A DNA stretch of 64,000 bases from Candidatus Gastranaerophilales bacterium (lineage in GTDB: Bacteria > Cyanobacteriota > Vampirovibrionia > Gastranaerophilales > Gastranaerophilaceae). The stretch is from positions 1 to 64,000 of the forward strand of contig CALVAN010000003.1 in the NCBI GenBank assembly GCA_944325555.1, read 5' to 3'. Shown piece by piece: positions 33,878 through 41,739 of this stretch. The notes under the pieces were generated by a model. The model worked only from the letters and a program-made list of their open reading frames with translations. It was not told where the DNA came from and ran no database searches. How positions within the stretch are numbered: the stretch's first letter is position 1; each line of letters opens with the position of its first letter. Both the position numbers and the translations under genes were made by a program.

Positions 33878-35107
33878 ATGACAGAACTGTCTGAACAGCA
33901 GCAACATCTAGAAAAGCTATTATTATCAGAAGATTTAGAAGAACTAACTTTAAAGGCAAATAAATTTAACATTTTTAACGTCTTAAAATTGCAAAATGCT
34001 GAAATCCGGCATTCAAATTTTTTAAGTTGGTTAATGACACCCTATGAAAATCATGGACTTAGAGATTATTTTTTAAAAGAATTTCTAAAAGAAGCTCTAA
34101 AAAGATTTTCCTGTCATAAAGATAAAATAGAAGTTCTATTAAAAGACTTGGCTTTTCTTAATTTAGATAACGCTGAAGTAAAACGCGAATTCCAAAATAT
34201 TGACATTTTTATAGTCTGCCCTGCAACAACAAATAAGTTTCTTTGTATTATTGAGAATAAAGTCTGGACATCTGAACATGATGACCAATTAAGACGATAT
34301 GCTAAAGTAATAAAACAGAAGTATTGCAACTATAAAAAATTATATATTTATTTGTCACCAGAAGTAGAAAATAATTTTTCTTTGATTGAAAAAGAACCTG
34401 ATGTCTTTTATATTCCAATGTCTTACAGACAAGTTTATGATGTAATAACAAAAGTTTTAAAATTTAAGTCTAAATATATGAATAATGAAATTAGAATTTT
34501 CATTGAACAATATAAAGGCATGATAGAGAGGAACATTATGAAGATTAAAGATAAAGAACTCGTTGAATTATGTAGAAAAATTTATAGAGAAAATCAAATG
34601 GCAATAAACTTAATTATAGATGATTTAAAGAATGCCAGTGAAGACATTGGAAACGCTTTGATAGAGAGTATTAAACGAGATAATAATTTAATCCTAGAAG
34701 ATAGTGATACTGAATGGATACGATTTATACCTAAGTCTATTGATAATAAGGAATTAAATTTTGCAGAATCAGATTGGGTAGACTCAAATAAAATTCTTAT
34801 GATTGAAATAAATAATAAGAGTAATCAGAATATTTGTGCTGATATTATTATCAGACAGGCAGAAAATACAGCAGAAGCAATAAGTAAAAGAGATAAATTA
34901 CTTAAAATTGCAAATGAACGCTTTGGATACAAGTCAAAAAATAAAAAATATAGTTATGCTCATATTTTTTCTATACCATTAGTTAATCCGGAGCATTACT
35001 ATGATATTTTATTAAGCAATGATTCCGAAAAACAATTGCAAGAACTAATTTACAATTCTAATATAATCAAAACTATTGAAAATTTAGCAAACGAATTTTG
35101 CAAATAA
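33878..35107 (+). CDS. PD-(D/E)XK-superfamily nuclease
   Basis: This 409-residue protein matches the PD-(D/E)XK family of about 400 residues often found among accessory genes. Typical marks are NAEIRHSNFLSWLMTPYENH near residue 35, then the core: Asp in FQNIDIFIV, Glu-x-Lys in CIIENKVW, and DDQLRRYAKVI. The C-terminal half is helical and ends in a region resembling substrate-binding repeats. A GGAG site lies nine bases before the ATG. The likely activity is DNA cleavage, in the same transcript as the small beta-type protein. Confidence 0.82.
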   Translation: MTELSEQQQHLEKLLLSEDLEELTLKANKFNIFNVLKLQNAEIRHSNFLSWLMTPYENHGLRDYFLKEFLKEALKRFSCHKDKIEVLLKDLAFLNLDNAEVKREFQNIDIFIVCPATTNKFLCIIENKVWTSEHDDQLRRYAKVIKQKYCNYKKLYIYLSPEVENNFSLIEKEPDVFYIPMSYRQVYDVITKVLKFKSKYMNNEIRIFIEQYKGMIERNIMKIKDKELVELCRKIYRENQMAINLIIDDLKNASEDIGNALIESIKRDNNLILEDSDTEWIRFIPKSIDNKELNFAESDWVDSNKILMIEINNKSNQNICADIIIRQAENTAEAISKRDKLLKIANERFGYKSKNKKYSYAHIFSIPLVNPEHYYDILLSNDSEKQLQELIYNSNIIKTIENLANEFCK

Positions 35108-35118
35108 AATCAATAAAA

Positions 35119-35153
35119 AGCACAACTATGACCCATTTTGTCGTAGTTGTGCT
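35119..35153. promoter_or_regulatory. Candidate operator B / hairpin upstream of the WYL gene
   Basis: The 21-bp core (35126-35146) matches operator A with three differences. Here the palindrome is extended to a stem of about 16 bp (AGCACAACTA / TAGTTGTGCT at the ends), so it could also end transcription of the nuclease gene. A -10 box (TATAAT, 35158-35163, or TAATAT two bases later) follows, so the core overlaps the -35 region of the WYL gene promoter. Confidence 0.5.
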
Positions 35154-35193
35154 TTATTATAATATTATTAAAAGTTAAAAATGCGAGGGCTGA

Positions 35194-36165
35194 ATGTCAA
35201 GACTAAACAAAACAGAACAAATAATAGAACTTGCTATGATGTTTCAAAACAGCTATTGCGGATTGTGTATTGATGATATACAAGAGCATTATGAGTGTTC
35301 AAGACGTTCTGCAGAAAGAATGAAAGCTCTTTTGTTTGAACTGTTTCCTGATAAAGTTGAAGAAGTGCCGACAAATGACAAGAAAAAACGCTGGCGGTTT
35401 GTTAAAGGTACAATGAATTTCTTGATTTCTTTTTCTGCTATGGAGTTGGGCAGCCTGATGTTTTTAAGAGAAACGACAAATGATGAAAGCAGGAAAAAGG
35501 TTATTGACGAATTGATTGAGAAAATCAAAGCATTGACGCCGATAAAAAAAATTCAATCAATTCAAACAGATATTGAAGCAATAATGGAATCAGAAGGGTT
35601 TGCGGTTCGACAGTATTCAAGACCGTTAGTTAATTCTAAAACAATGGAGGATTTGCGTAATGCAATGATTGCCTACAAAAAAGTTCAGTTTGACTATCCA
35701 ACCGGTAAAGGGAACCGTCGAATTACATTAAATCCTTATGGATTGATTGTTTCAGACAAACATTATCTTGTCGGCTTTAATGAGTATGTAAAGGATTTAC
35801 GGCTTTATAAAGTTGATAAAATCGCAAATCTTGAAATTTTGGATGAATATTATTTAAAAGACGAAAAGTTTTCACTAACAGAATACTGCAAAAATTCTTT
35901 TTCAATTTATCAGGAAGAGCCTTTAAAAATAACTCTTGAATTTGATAAATCAGTTGCAGAAGATGTATTGAATTATCATTTCCATCCGACACAAAAAATG
36001 AAACAGCTTAATAACGGAAATGTTCAGGTAAAATTTACTTGTGGGGGTAAATATGCAATTTGCCATGAGCTTTTTAAATGGGGCTGCAATGTAAAAATCA
36101 AAAAGCCTGCGCAATTGAGAGAGTATTATAAAACCTGTCTATCAGATGTATTAAATCTTTACTAG
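35194..36165 (+). CDS. WYL-domain transcriptional regulator
   Basis: The 323-residue protein has an N-terminal winged helix (QIIELAMMFQNSYCGLCIDD, then YECSRRSAERMKALL) and a central WYL domain (MIAYKKVQFDYPTGKGNRRI, LNPYGLIVSDKHYLVGF, LYKVDKI). A WCX-like C-terminal segment follows. Such proteins sense nucleotides or nucleic acids and repress mobile-element and defence genes (BrxR/CapW type). The GAGGG site lies eight bases before the ATG. The palindrome shared with the ATPase gene suggests it controls itself and the island. Confidence 0.88.
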   Translation: MSRLNKTEQIIELAMMFQNSYCGLCIDDIQEHYECSRRSAERMKALLFELFPDKVEEVPTNDKKKRWRFVKGTMNFLISFSAMELGSLMFLRETTNDESRKKVIDELIEKIKALTPIKKIQSIQTDIEAIMESEGFAVRQYSRPLVNSKTMEDLRNAMIAYKKVQFDYPTGKGNRRITLNPYGLIVSDKHYLVGFNEYVKDLRLYKVDKIANLEILDEYYLKDEKFSLTEYCKNSFSIYQEEPLKITLEFDKSVAEDVLNYHFHPTQKMKQLNNGNVQVKFTCGGKYAICHELFKWGCNVKIKKPAQLREYYKTCLSDVLNLY

Positions 36166-36254
36166 AAGAGGAATTAATATTCTGTAAGCATTATATTCGA
36201 CGTATTTCTGGGTTGTTAATATAATTATAAAATTTTTTTTAAAAAGGGGTACAA

Positions 36255-36665
36255 ATGAAAGTAGATGTGAAAAAATTTCAAACAGCAAAAGATATTGAAA
36301 ATGCTCAACAAATATGGATAGAATTGGAAAATGCTCAAAATTTTTTATGGAAAAGACTTAAAAAAGAGATTGCCATACAACTGGATGTTAAACCGGTTTT
36401 TACTGTGGATAACAATATTCACATACTTGGTTATATTGCTGCAAATGGAAAACGATTAGATGTATGTTTTAATACTGACATGGAAAAATTTGTAGTACCA
36501 AAATTCCATACCGGAGCTGTTATTTGTAGTATTGCTCAAAATACAATAGAAGAAACGTATATGATTATAAATATTTCTACCCTTGCTGATGATAATTTTA
36601 TTGCTGAATTAGCTGAAAAATATGCGAATTGGATAAAGAAAAAATTAGATGAGAATAAGATTTAA
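36255..36665 (+). CDS. Hypothetical protein in the accessory island
   Basis: I do not recognise this 136-residue protein. It starts with a charged helix (DIENAQQIWIELENAQNFLW), continues with alternating strands (FTVDNNIHILGYIAANGKRL, FVVPKFHTGAVICSI) and ends in a Lys-rich helix. There is no signal or membrane segment. A GGGGT site lies before the ATG. It has loose similarity in layout to the protein at 37127. Confidence 0.55.
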   Translation: MKVDVKKFQTAKDIENAQQIWIELENAQNFLWKRLKKEIAIQLDVKPVFTVDNNIHILGYIAANGKRLDVCFNTDMEKFVVPKFHTGAVICSIAQNTIEETYMIINISTLADDNFIAELAEKYANWIKKKLDENKI

Positions 36666-36713
36666 TTGAAAGTATGCTAATTCAGAGTAATAGTTAGGTT
36701 AGAAATCATAAAC

Positions 36714-37094
36714 ATGTCAAAAGAAGTTAATGATTATTATACTAAATATTTTAAAGATTGGTTGTTTTTGAGATACATCGACGTTAAAACAGCATTAGAG
36801 TTAATTAATCAAAAATCTGATATGGAGATTAGAAATATATTAGATACTTCTCCAGAAGAGCTAGAAGAAGTGCTGATAAAGTGTCAGATTTTACCCGATG
36901 ATAAGCTATCTTGTGAACTTAGAGGAGGAGCAAAATTAACTCAAGCTGATAAAGAATTCTATGCAATAGTAAGAAAACATAAATGCTTAAATGATATTTC
37001 AATGCAATGGCAAAGTTCTACACATGTCCTAAAGATAAATGCCAAAATTATTGTCGGGAAAATCCTTCTTGGGTTGTATCCAAATTTGAAATAA
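36714..37094 (+). CDS. Hypothetical protein in the accessory island
   Basis: This 126-residue protein of unknown function has mainly helical, charged sequence. The middle contains LDTSPEELEEVLIKCQILPD, which resembles a short helical hairpin. The C-terminal third ends in INAKIIVGKILLGLYPNLK. No ribosome site is obvious (TTAGAAATC before the ATG). Codon use is as AT-rich as its neighbours. Confidence 0.5.
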   Translation: MSKEVNDYYTKYFKDWLFLRYIDVKTALELINQKSDMEIRNILDTSPEELEEVLIKCQILPDDKLSCELRGGAKLTQADKEFYAIVRKHKCLNDISMQWQSSTHVLKINAKIIVGKILLGLYPNLK

Positions 37095-37126
37095 ATTAGT
37101 TTTAATTTTGATAAAATACTCATATC

Positions 37127-37570
37127 ATGATATATAAAGAGTCTGTTAACAAAATTATTATAGATATGATAATTAAGGATGAAAAAATTTTTGAAAGTGC
37201 ACAAAAAATAGCAGATAATATTGATGCCGCAAAACAAGAACTCTGGGAAAAATTTGTAGAAGAAATAAAAAATATTATTAAGCAAAAGAGTTATGATGAA
37301 GATAAGCTGGTTGATAAATATCCTGACAAAATAGCCTATGCCAAAACCGAACCTGATAGCGCCAATATAGTACAATATAATGTTATTTTCAATGAAAGCG
37401 GGAAAATACTGGCTAACCGGATTGGCTACTACCGAAAAGACGCAGATAATATAGTTTATGCCAAAAAAGAAAATAAAAACCAAAGAAAAATAATAGAATT
37501 TTCAGATATAATTGGGGCCGATAAATTAACGGAAAAAGCAAAAGAGTGCGTATCCTTTTTGCTTGGTTAA
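37127..37570 (+). CDS. Hypothetical protein in the accessory island
   Basis: This 147-residue protein of unknown function has an N-terminal pair of helices (SAQKIADNIDAAKQELWEKF), a strand-rich middle (NIVQYNVIFNESGKILANRI) and a C-terminal helix. It shares the helix-strand-helix layout of the protein at 36255. It is the last gene before the tRNA-Met integration hotspot. Confidence 0.5.
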   Translation: MIYKESVNKIIIDMIIKDEKIFESAQKIADNIDAAKQELWEKFVEEIKNIIKQKSYDEDKLVDKYPDKIAYAKTEPDSANIVQYNVIFNESGKILANRIGYYRKDADNIVYAKKENKNQRKIIEFSDIIGADKLTEKAKECVSFLLG

Positions 37571-37634
37571 TATTTTTATTAAAAGACGGCTTCTGGGTAT
37601 TAAGGTCTTAAATGGACGAATATTATGCATATAG

Positions 37635-37660
37635 CCAAAAAATGGGAGTCTGAAACTCCC
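37635..37660 (-). terminator. Terminator following the old tRNA-Met 3' end
   Basis: Read on the minus strand, GGGAGT pairs with ACTCCC around a five-base loop and is followed by ATTTTTT. It lies eight bases beyond the tRNA-Met 3'-end repeat at 37668-37688, as expected for the original terminator of that tRNA gene. Confidence 0.6.
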
Positions 37661-37667
37661 TAATAAA

Positions 37668-37688
37668 AATAGCATAGACTGGGTTCGA
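37668..37688 (-). repeat. tRNA-Met 3'-end direct repeat (attachment scar, outer copy)
   Basis: These 21 bases equal 39338-39358 and correspond to half of the T-arm, the acceptor strand CTATGCT and the discriminator of the tRNA-Met gene. The two copies flank 1.65 kb. Because a terminator sits just beyond this copy, it is probably the original 3' end of the tRNA gene, displaced by an island that brought a replacement end. Confidence 0.7.
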
Positions 37689-38556
37689 CTAAGCGGGCAA
37701 AGCCCCGTTCGATTCCGCCACAAACAACAACAAGCGAGGTTTGTTTGAGGGCTATGTAATTATAATAATCATTTTAATATAACAAAGGAAAACAATTTAT
37801 ATAGCCCGAGTTGCCGAGCATTGGTTTGTGTTACTTTCTGTATGAACGAAACAGTAGGTCGGGAGTTTGCCTTCTTTTTCGGCTGAGCTTGAGCGAAGCC
37901 TGAAAAATGGCTTCACGATAAATCTAGAATAAAACAAATACATCATTGTCTTTTAATAGTGAACTTGGGTGCCACAATTACTATACGGCACGCAAAAGCT
38001 GCGCTTTTGACTTAGCCTGCCTCTATCTCGAATTGACATTTAGTCAATTCTCGACAGAGTTCTTTCCAAAGAATGGGTGGAACATAAAGCAAAAATCTAT
38101 GTTTTTATTTTTTCTTATGTTCATTTTCTTTCTTTGTATCTTGCAGGCAAAGAAAGAAAATGAACCAAAAGAAAGAAACCGGCGCTTATCTAAAGAAACA
38201 GTAAAGTGTTTTATCAGTAATTTTTCAGCGACAGGCTGCTGTAAAAATTACCTCAAAACACAACTGTTTCTAATCCAACTTCCATCAGGGCTTCGCCCCG
38301 AACCCCCTACGGCTTACAAAGTAAGCCGTGTATAATAAACAGTGAATATCAAACTGTACAGAATAATTATATTTTCATAATAATCATTACAATATTTGTT
38401 ACCGAATTATGTAACATATACAATTCTGAGGCGTTAGCCGAAGAATTTGCGTTTCATTTTTTAGGTTTTTTGTTGTCGTTCCGAAGCATTAGGCTGGGAA
38501 AATCTGTGATTACCTAAATATTTTATTGATGTTGTGAATCGTAGATTCCTCACATC
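37689..38556. other. Gene-poor end of the small tRNA-Met island
   Basis: No convincing gene is seen. The segment begins with a tRNA-like scrap (GTTCGATTCCGCCA, near 37708). It contains paired GGGCTAT (37748) and ATAGCCC (37800) arms, and CCCGA...TCGGG arms enclosing a CTGT/ACAG stem near 37804-37872. Then follow an A/G-rich tract and the 45-bp dispersed repeat. A long plus-strand reading frame (37946-38335) runs through these repeats and is not credible. Confidence 0.45.
38285..38329. repeat. 45-bp dispersed repeat, copy 2
   Basis: Identical to 163-207. It includes the hairpin ACGGCTTAC-AAA-GTAAGCCGT. The A/G-rich block that precedes it (about 38150-38180) resembles bases 1-60 of the window, so the full repeat unit may be about 180-200 bp with a variable middle. 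Confidence 0.8.
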
Positions 38557-39282
38557 CTACTGAGTTTTCATTTCAAACAAATATAGTTGGTCTGCCATAC
38601 GCATAAACCATTCACGCCCCTTGGGATTATTTTTAATTTCTTTTTCTCGTTGAACCAATTGCGTTATACACTTAATTTTGTTTGCAGATTGGTTGCAGCT
38701 TTTGTAAGAACTTTCAAAATTAGTCCTTCGGTCTACCCAGTAATTATTTGCAAAAACATATCTCTTTATATTTCTAGGATATTCTTCATTATTTATTAAA
38801 TATTTTTTATCACAGAAATATGGCGGGGCAATTTGAGACCAATATTGCATATATTCTTCTGCTTCTGTTTTAGCTTTGTTTAAAACTTGGCGTTCTAATG
38901 TTATTTTCCCCTTTTTGTTATATGCCTTAATTTGTAATGTTATTTTGCTATTTTCTTGTCCATATAAGAGATTTACTATTTCTATAGGAGAAAAATTTTC
39001 GATATTTATGTTGTTGATTTTGTATAAACGAGTTCCCGCAAGAATTCCACTCTTTTCAGCAGGGGATTCCTTCACAACATCTATAATATAAACTTCTTTG
39101 TGATCTTTTAGTATTCTTATTCCTGTTTCTGCGCTGTTTGTTTTTAATTTTATATTATTTATATCAATTTGATGATTTTGTACAGGAACAATAGTCTCTG
39201 TTGTGTCATTTATAATCTCAGCATTTGTGATATTAATGCCACTTAATATTAATGCGCCTATTAAAAACAAAAATTTTTTCAT
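38557..39282 (-). CDS. Exported PDZ-domain protein
   Basis: The 241-residue protein has an N-terminal signal peptide (MKKFLFLIGALILSGINITN) and a PDZ-like domain at about residues 50-135 (VVKESPAEKSGILAGTRLYK, then the carboxylate-side INNINIENFSPIEIV). The C-terminal 100 residues include a Cys pair (YKSCNQSANKIKC) and have no known domain. It is the only gene in the small island between the two tRNA 3'-end repeats. No protease domain is present, so it is a PDZ adaptor or surface protein of unknown role. Confidence 0.75.
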   Translation of the reverse strand: MKKFLFLIGALILSGINITNAEIINDTTETIVPVQNHQIDINNIKLKTNSAETGIRILKDHKEVYIIDVVKESPAEKSGILAGTRLYKINNINIENFSPIEIVNLLYGQENSKITLQIKAYNKKGKITLERQVLNKAKTEAEEYMQYWSQIAPPYFCDKKYLINNEEYPRNIKRYVFANNYWVDRRTNFESSYKSCNQSANKIKCITQLVQREKEIKNNPKGREWFMRMADQLYLFEMKTQ

Positions 39283-39337
39283 TTACCAGTATCCATATTA
39301 ATAGCCACTAAGTTATTTTAACATTTTTAAAATAATA

Positions 39338-39384
39338 AATAGCATAGACTGGGTTCGAACCAGTGACCTCCCGGGTATGAGCCG
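39338..39384 (-). tRNA. 3' half of a split tRNA-Met(CAU) (attL)
   Basis: On the minus strand this holds the anticodon arm from CGGCTCATACCCG, the variable loop, the T arm ACTGG-TTCGAAC-CCAGT and the acceptor strand CTATGCT. Joined at the 13-bp core to the 5' half at 50471-50512, it gives a complete tRNA whose acceptor pairs GGCATAG with CTATGCT. The core CGGGTATGAGCCG (plus strand, 39372-39384) is the left attachment site of the 11-kb element. Confidence 0.85.
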
Positions 39385-39468
39385 TGTTCACAGGGTACTG
39401 TGGAATGAAATATCAACACTTTCAGCCCTGTTGAATTAAATACTAACACCATGAATTAACATATTAAA

Positions 39469-39486
39469 TGGACACAATATGGACAT
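39469..39486 (+). repeat. Terminal direct repeat, left copy
   Basis: TGGACACAATATGGACAT occurs here and at 50327-50344, just inside the two ends of the integrated element. It contains TGGACA twice, 11 bp apart. A TTGAATTAAATA site 27 bp further out (39431-39442) is the inverse of sites near the right end and near xis. Both could be arm sites for integrase or excisionase. Confidence 0.6.
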
Positions 39487-39491
39487 GAAAT

Positions 39492-39974
39492 TTATTCATT
39501 TATATCTGTATTCTGTTGAGGGTGAGTTTGCTGCCATTTATATGCTTTCTTTAATAATCTTGGCTTCTTGACTAATTCAGCCCATAGCTCAGCATTACTA
39601 TTTGGTGCTATTGCACGATATTCTATTTCATAATCCTGATAAGAGTAGCTTGAAACAGGTTTACCTTCTTTATCGTATGTCATTCCTGCCTTTATTGCTA
39701 TTGTGTTATTTGAATAATCTACAATGTATTGAGATAAACCATATTCAATCTTCTTCTTAGTTGCCTTTTCTAAATCTTTATATATGCCATTTCCCTCGTA
39801 TTTAGTCCAGAAAACACGTTTATTGTAATTCATGTAACCATGATTATCTACATAGATTTTAATACTATCTTTGTCTATAAAGTTATTATCATCTACTTGT
39901 ACCCATGAAGCACCAAAGCAAGATGTAGCAGCAATATTTAATATAATCAATAATGAGATAATAAACTTTTTCAT
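39492..39974 (-). CDS. Exported protein resembling surface-adhesin E domain
   Basis: The protein has 160 residues from the ATG at 39974 (AAGGAG upstream). A signal peptide covers residues 1-22. The mature part (SWVQVDDNNFIDKDSIKIYV, then a Trp/Tyr-containing strand set and EYRAIAPNSNAELWAELVKK) resembles the small periplasmic domain seen in adhesin-E-like proteins. It is the last gene of a minus-strand cargo run inside the integrative element. Confidence 0.6.
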   Translation of the reverse strand: MKKFIISLLIILNIAATSCFGASWVQVDDNNFIDKDSIKIYVDNHGYMNYNKRVFWTKYEGNGIYKDLEKATKKKIEYGLSQYIVDYSNNTIAIKAGMTYDKEGKPVSSYSYQDYEIEYRAIAPNSNAELWAELVKKPRLLKKAYKWQQTHPQQNTDINE

Positions 39975-40052
39975 GCACACTCCTTATATAGACATACTAT
40001 CATAAACAAAGTTAAACCGCCTCAGCATTAACAGAGGCGGTAATATTATCTA

Positions 40053-40679
40053 TTAAGATTTAACTGGTTTGATATAAACATCTGATACAGTATAAGCTGT
40101 TTTAGTTGTGCCTGCTGGAACTTGTGCCTCCTCCCCTTTCATTAATAGGAATAAAGGACATATAAGGACACTCAATACTATTGACATTGTCATTTTATCG
40201 TCTGGTCTAGCAGATACAGAGCCAGAAAGTGGAATATAAGTCCCGTCAACAGCATTTGTATGGAAATCATTAACTGTTACTTCTCCAGATTTACCTATCA
40301 TACCTCTAGCCTTTGCAAATGTTATTTCTGCTGTTACTGGAGTTCCTGCCTTAATTAAAATACTACCATTGCTATCTTTAACATCTGAAACTACCGCAAA
40401 ATTGACTGTTCCACCGCTTACAACATCTTTAGTTGATATTGTTTCAGTACAACGAATTACAATAGGTGTATGTGCAGGTAATACTACTTTCCCTGCTGAG
40501 TTTGCTGATAATTTTATAGATGGATATTTGTAACTTGCTTGTACATTCTCAGTTGTCTTGATAAAGTCATATAACGACATATTGTCTGTTGTTGCTTGTG
40601 CTGTAGTCGCCAACGGACTGCCAAATAATGACATCATTGAAACCAGTAGAAAACTGGCAATAGTTTTTTTAATCTTCAT
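40053..40679 (-). CDS. Exported beta-rich protein, unknown
   Basis: The 208-residue protein has a signal peptide (residues 1-28). The mature part has GKVVLPAHTPIVIRCTETIS, a VNFAVVSDVKDSNGSILIKA strand pair and a C-terminal segment with a hydrophobic helix and KGEEAQVPAGTTKTAYTV. The GxxV-I-x-AGT pattern is common in envelope proteins of Gram-negative bacteria, but no function is assigned. It belongs to the exported cargo run of the element. Confidence 0.6.
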   Translation of the reverse strand: MKIKKTIASFLLVSMMSLFGSPLATTAQATTDNMSLYDFIKTTENVQASYKYPSIKLSANSAGKVVLPAHTPIVIRCTETISTKDVVSGGTVNFAVVSDVKDSNGSILIKAGTPVTAEITFAKARGMIGKSGEVTVNDFHTNAVDGTYIPLSGSVSARPDDKMTMSIVLSVLICPLFLLMKGEEAQVPAGTTKTAYTVSDVYIKPVKS

Positions 40680-41133
40680 TCTTACTTCTCCTTTTTAATT
40701 TAAGTAGATAATCTAATCCCGTTATAAACAATATTCCCATAAGAACACCTACTATAAATCTTGTAATGTTACCAGTATTATGTATAGTCCCTAAACCATA
40801 ATTAATAATTATGTCAACAAAGCATAATACAAGCAGAAAGATAAATGTCTTTAGATTAATTCTAAGTTTATTAAAAAGTACTGTAATGCCTGATATAATA
40901 ACACCAAGATAAAATCCATAACATCTGCAACACAAAGCCATAGGATAACCGAAAATCCAGAATGAACGGTCAGGCTGTTGGTGGCATGAATACATGTACA
41001 AAGAGGTTAATAGTGCAGAAAAATCATAATGCTTCATATATGCCATTATTGGTGCTAATGTGCTTCCAATAAAGAAAAACGCACTATATAAACAAAATAA
41101 GATTATTATAACTTTTCTGATTTTCTGTTTCAT
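40669..41133 (-). CDS. DUF2085 membrane protein
   Basis: The protein has 154 residues from the ATG at 41133 (AAAGG upstream). It has four membrane helices and the DUF2085 signature CHQQPDRSFWIFG followed by CCRCYGFYLG. Function in the family is unknown; the conserved Cys/His suggest metal or thiol chemistry at the membrane. It overlaps the next gene's start by four codons, so the cargo genes are translationally coupled. Confidence 0.8.
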   Translation of the reverse strand: MKQKIRKVIIILFCLYSAFFFIGSTLAPIMAYMKHYDFSALLTSLYMYSCHQQPDRSFWIFGYPMALCCRCYGFYLGVIISGITVLFNKLRINLKTFIFLLVLCFVDIIINYGLGTIHNTGNITRFIVGVLMGILFITGLDYLLKLKRRSKNED

Positions 41134-41134
41134 T

Positions 41135-41722
41135 CTACCTTTTAATATTTGCAAACAATTCTTTTAAGTATTCATCTTTTGATTTATCAACTAGTTTCCA
41201 AGTTTTCTTATCGGGTGTAGCCCCTGCTTTTAATAGCATTTCAACTATTTTAACTTGTTTCTTTGCTATTGCACGATTAAGAGGCGTCTTACCATTCCAA
41301 GTTTTATTAACATCAACATTATGTTCTATTAAACTAGAAACTATGTCAGAACTACCTTTATTAATAGAATAGGTTAAAGCATTAACACTTCTTACTGAAA
41401 CAAACATTGGCGGTACTGATGTTTCAGGATTTGCACCTGCGTTTAGTAATACTTTGGCACATTCTGGCTTGTTCTGGTATATTGCAAATATTAGCATAGG
41501 TGTACCTGTCAAAGTTGTATTAGGGTCAAAACCTGCTTTCATAAACATATCCACAACTTCCGGGTTGTCTTTTTGTATTGCACCTGCAAGCCCAGTTGCA
41601 TTATACAGAAATCGTTGATTTTGGATTTGACTTTTATAGTATTCTTCATTTTTAGGAACATCAAATGCAAATGCTGTTCCTGATATTAATAAAATTGATA
41701 ATAATAAAATAACCTTTTTCAT
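41135..41722 (-). CDS. Exported ankyrin-repeat protein
   Basis: The 195-residue protein has a signal peptide (residues 1-19) and four ankyrin repeats at about residues 50-175 (NPEVVDMFMKAGFDPN; ECAKVLLNAGANPE; DIVSSLIEHNVDVN; KIVEMLLKAGATPD). Ankyrin proteins mediate protein binding. An exported one on a mobile element in a gut bacterium could act at the envelope or on other cells; that is inference. Confidence 0.82.
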   Translation of the reverse strand: MKKVILLLSILLISGTAFAFDVPKNEEYYKSQIQNQRFLYNATGLAGAIQKDNPEVVDMFMKAGFDPNTTLTGTPMLIFAIYQNKPECAKVLLNAGANPETSVPPMFVSVRSVNALTYSINKGSSDIVSSLIEHNVDVNKTWNGKTPLNRAIAKKQVKIVEMLLKAGATPDKKTWKLVDKSKDEYLKELFANIKR

Positions 41723-41739
41723 TCTCCTTTTTCTCCTAT

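Noticed and set aside
37690-37725. Complete tRNA with GTTCGATTCCGCCA end
   Set aside because: No matching acceptor, D or anticodon arms could be found. It is at most a fragment at the island edge.
37946-38335. 129-codon plus-strand frame
   Set aside because: It runs through the A/G-rich tract and the 45-bp hairpin repeat, has no ribosome site and no protein-like composition.
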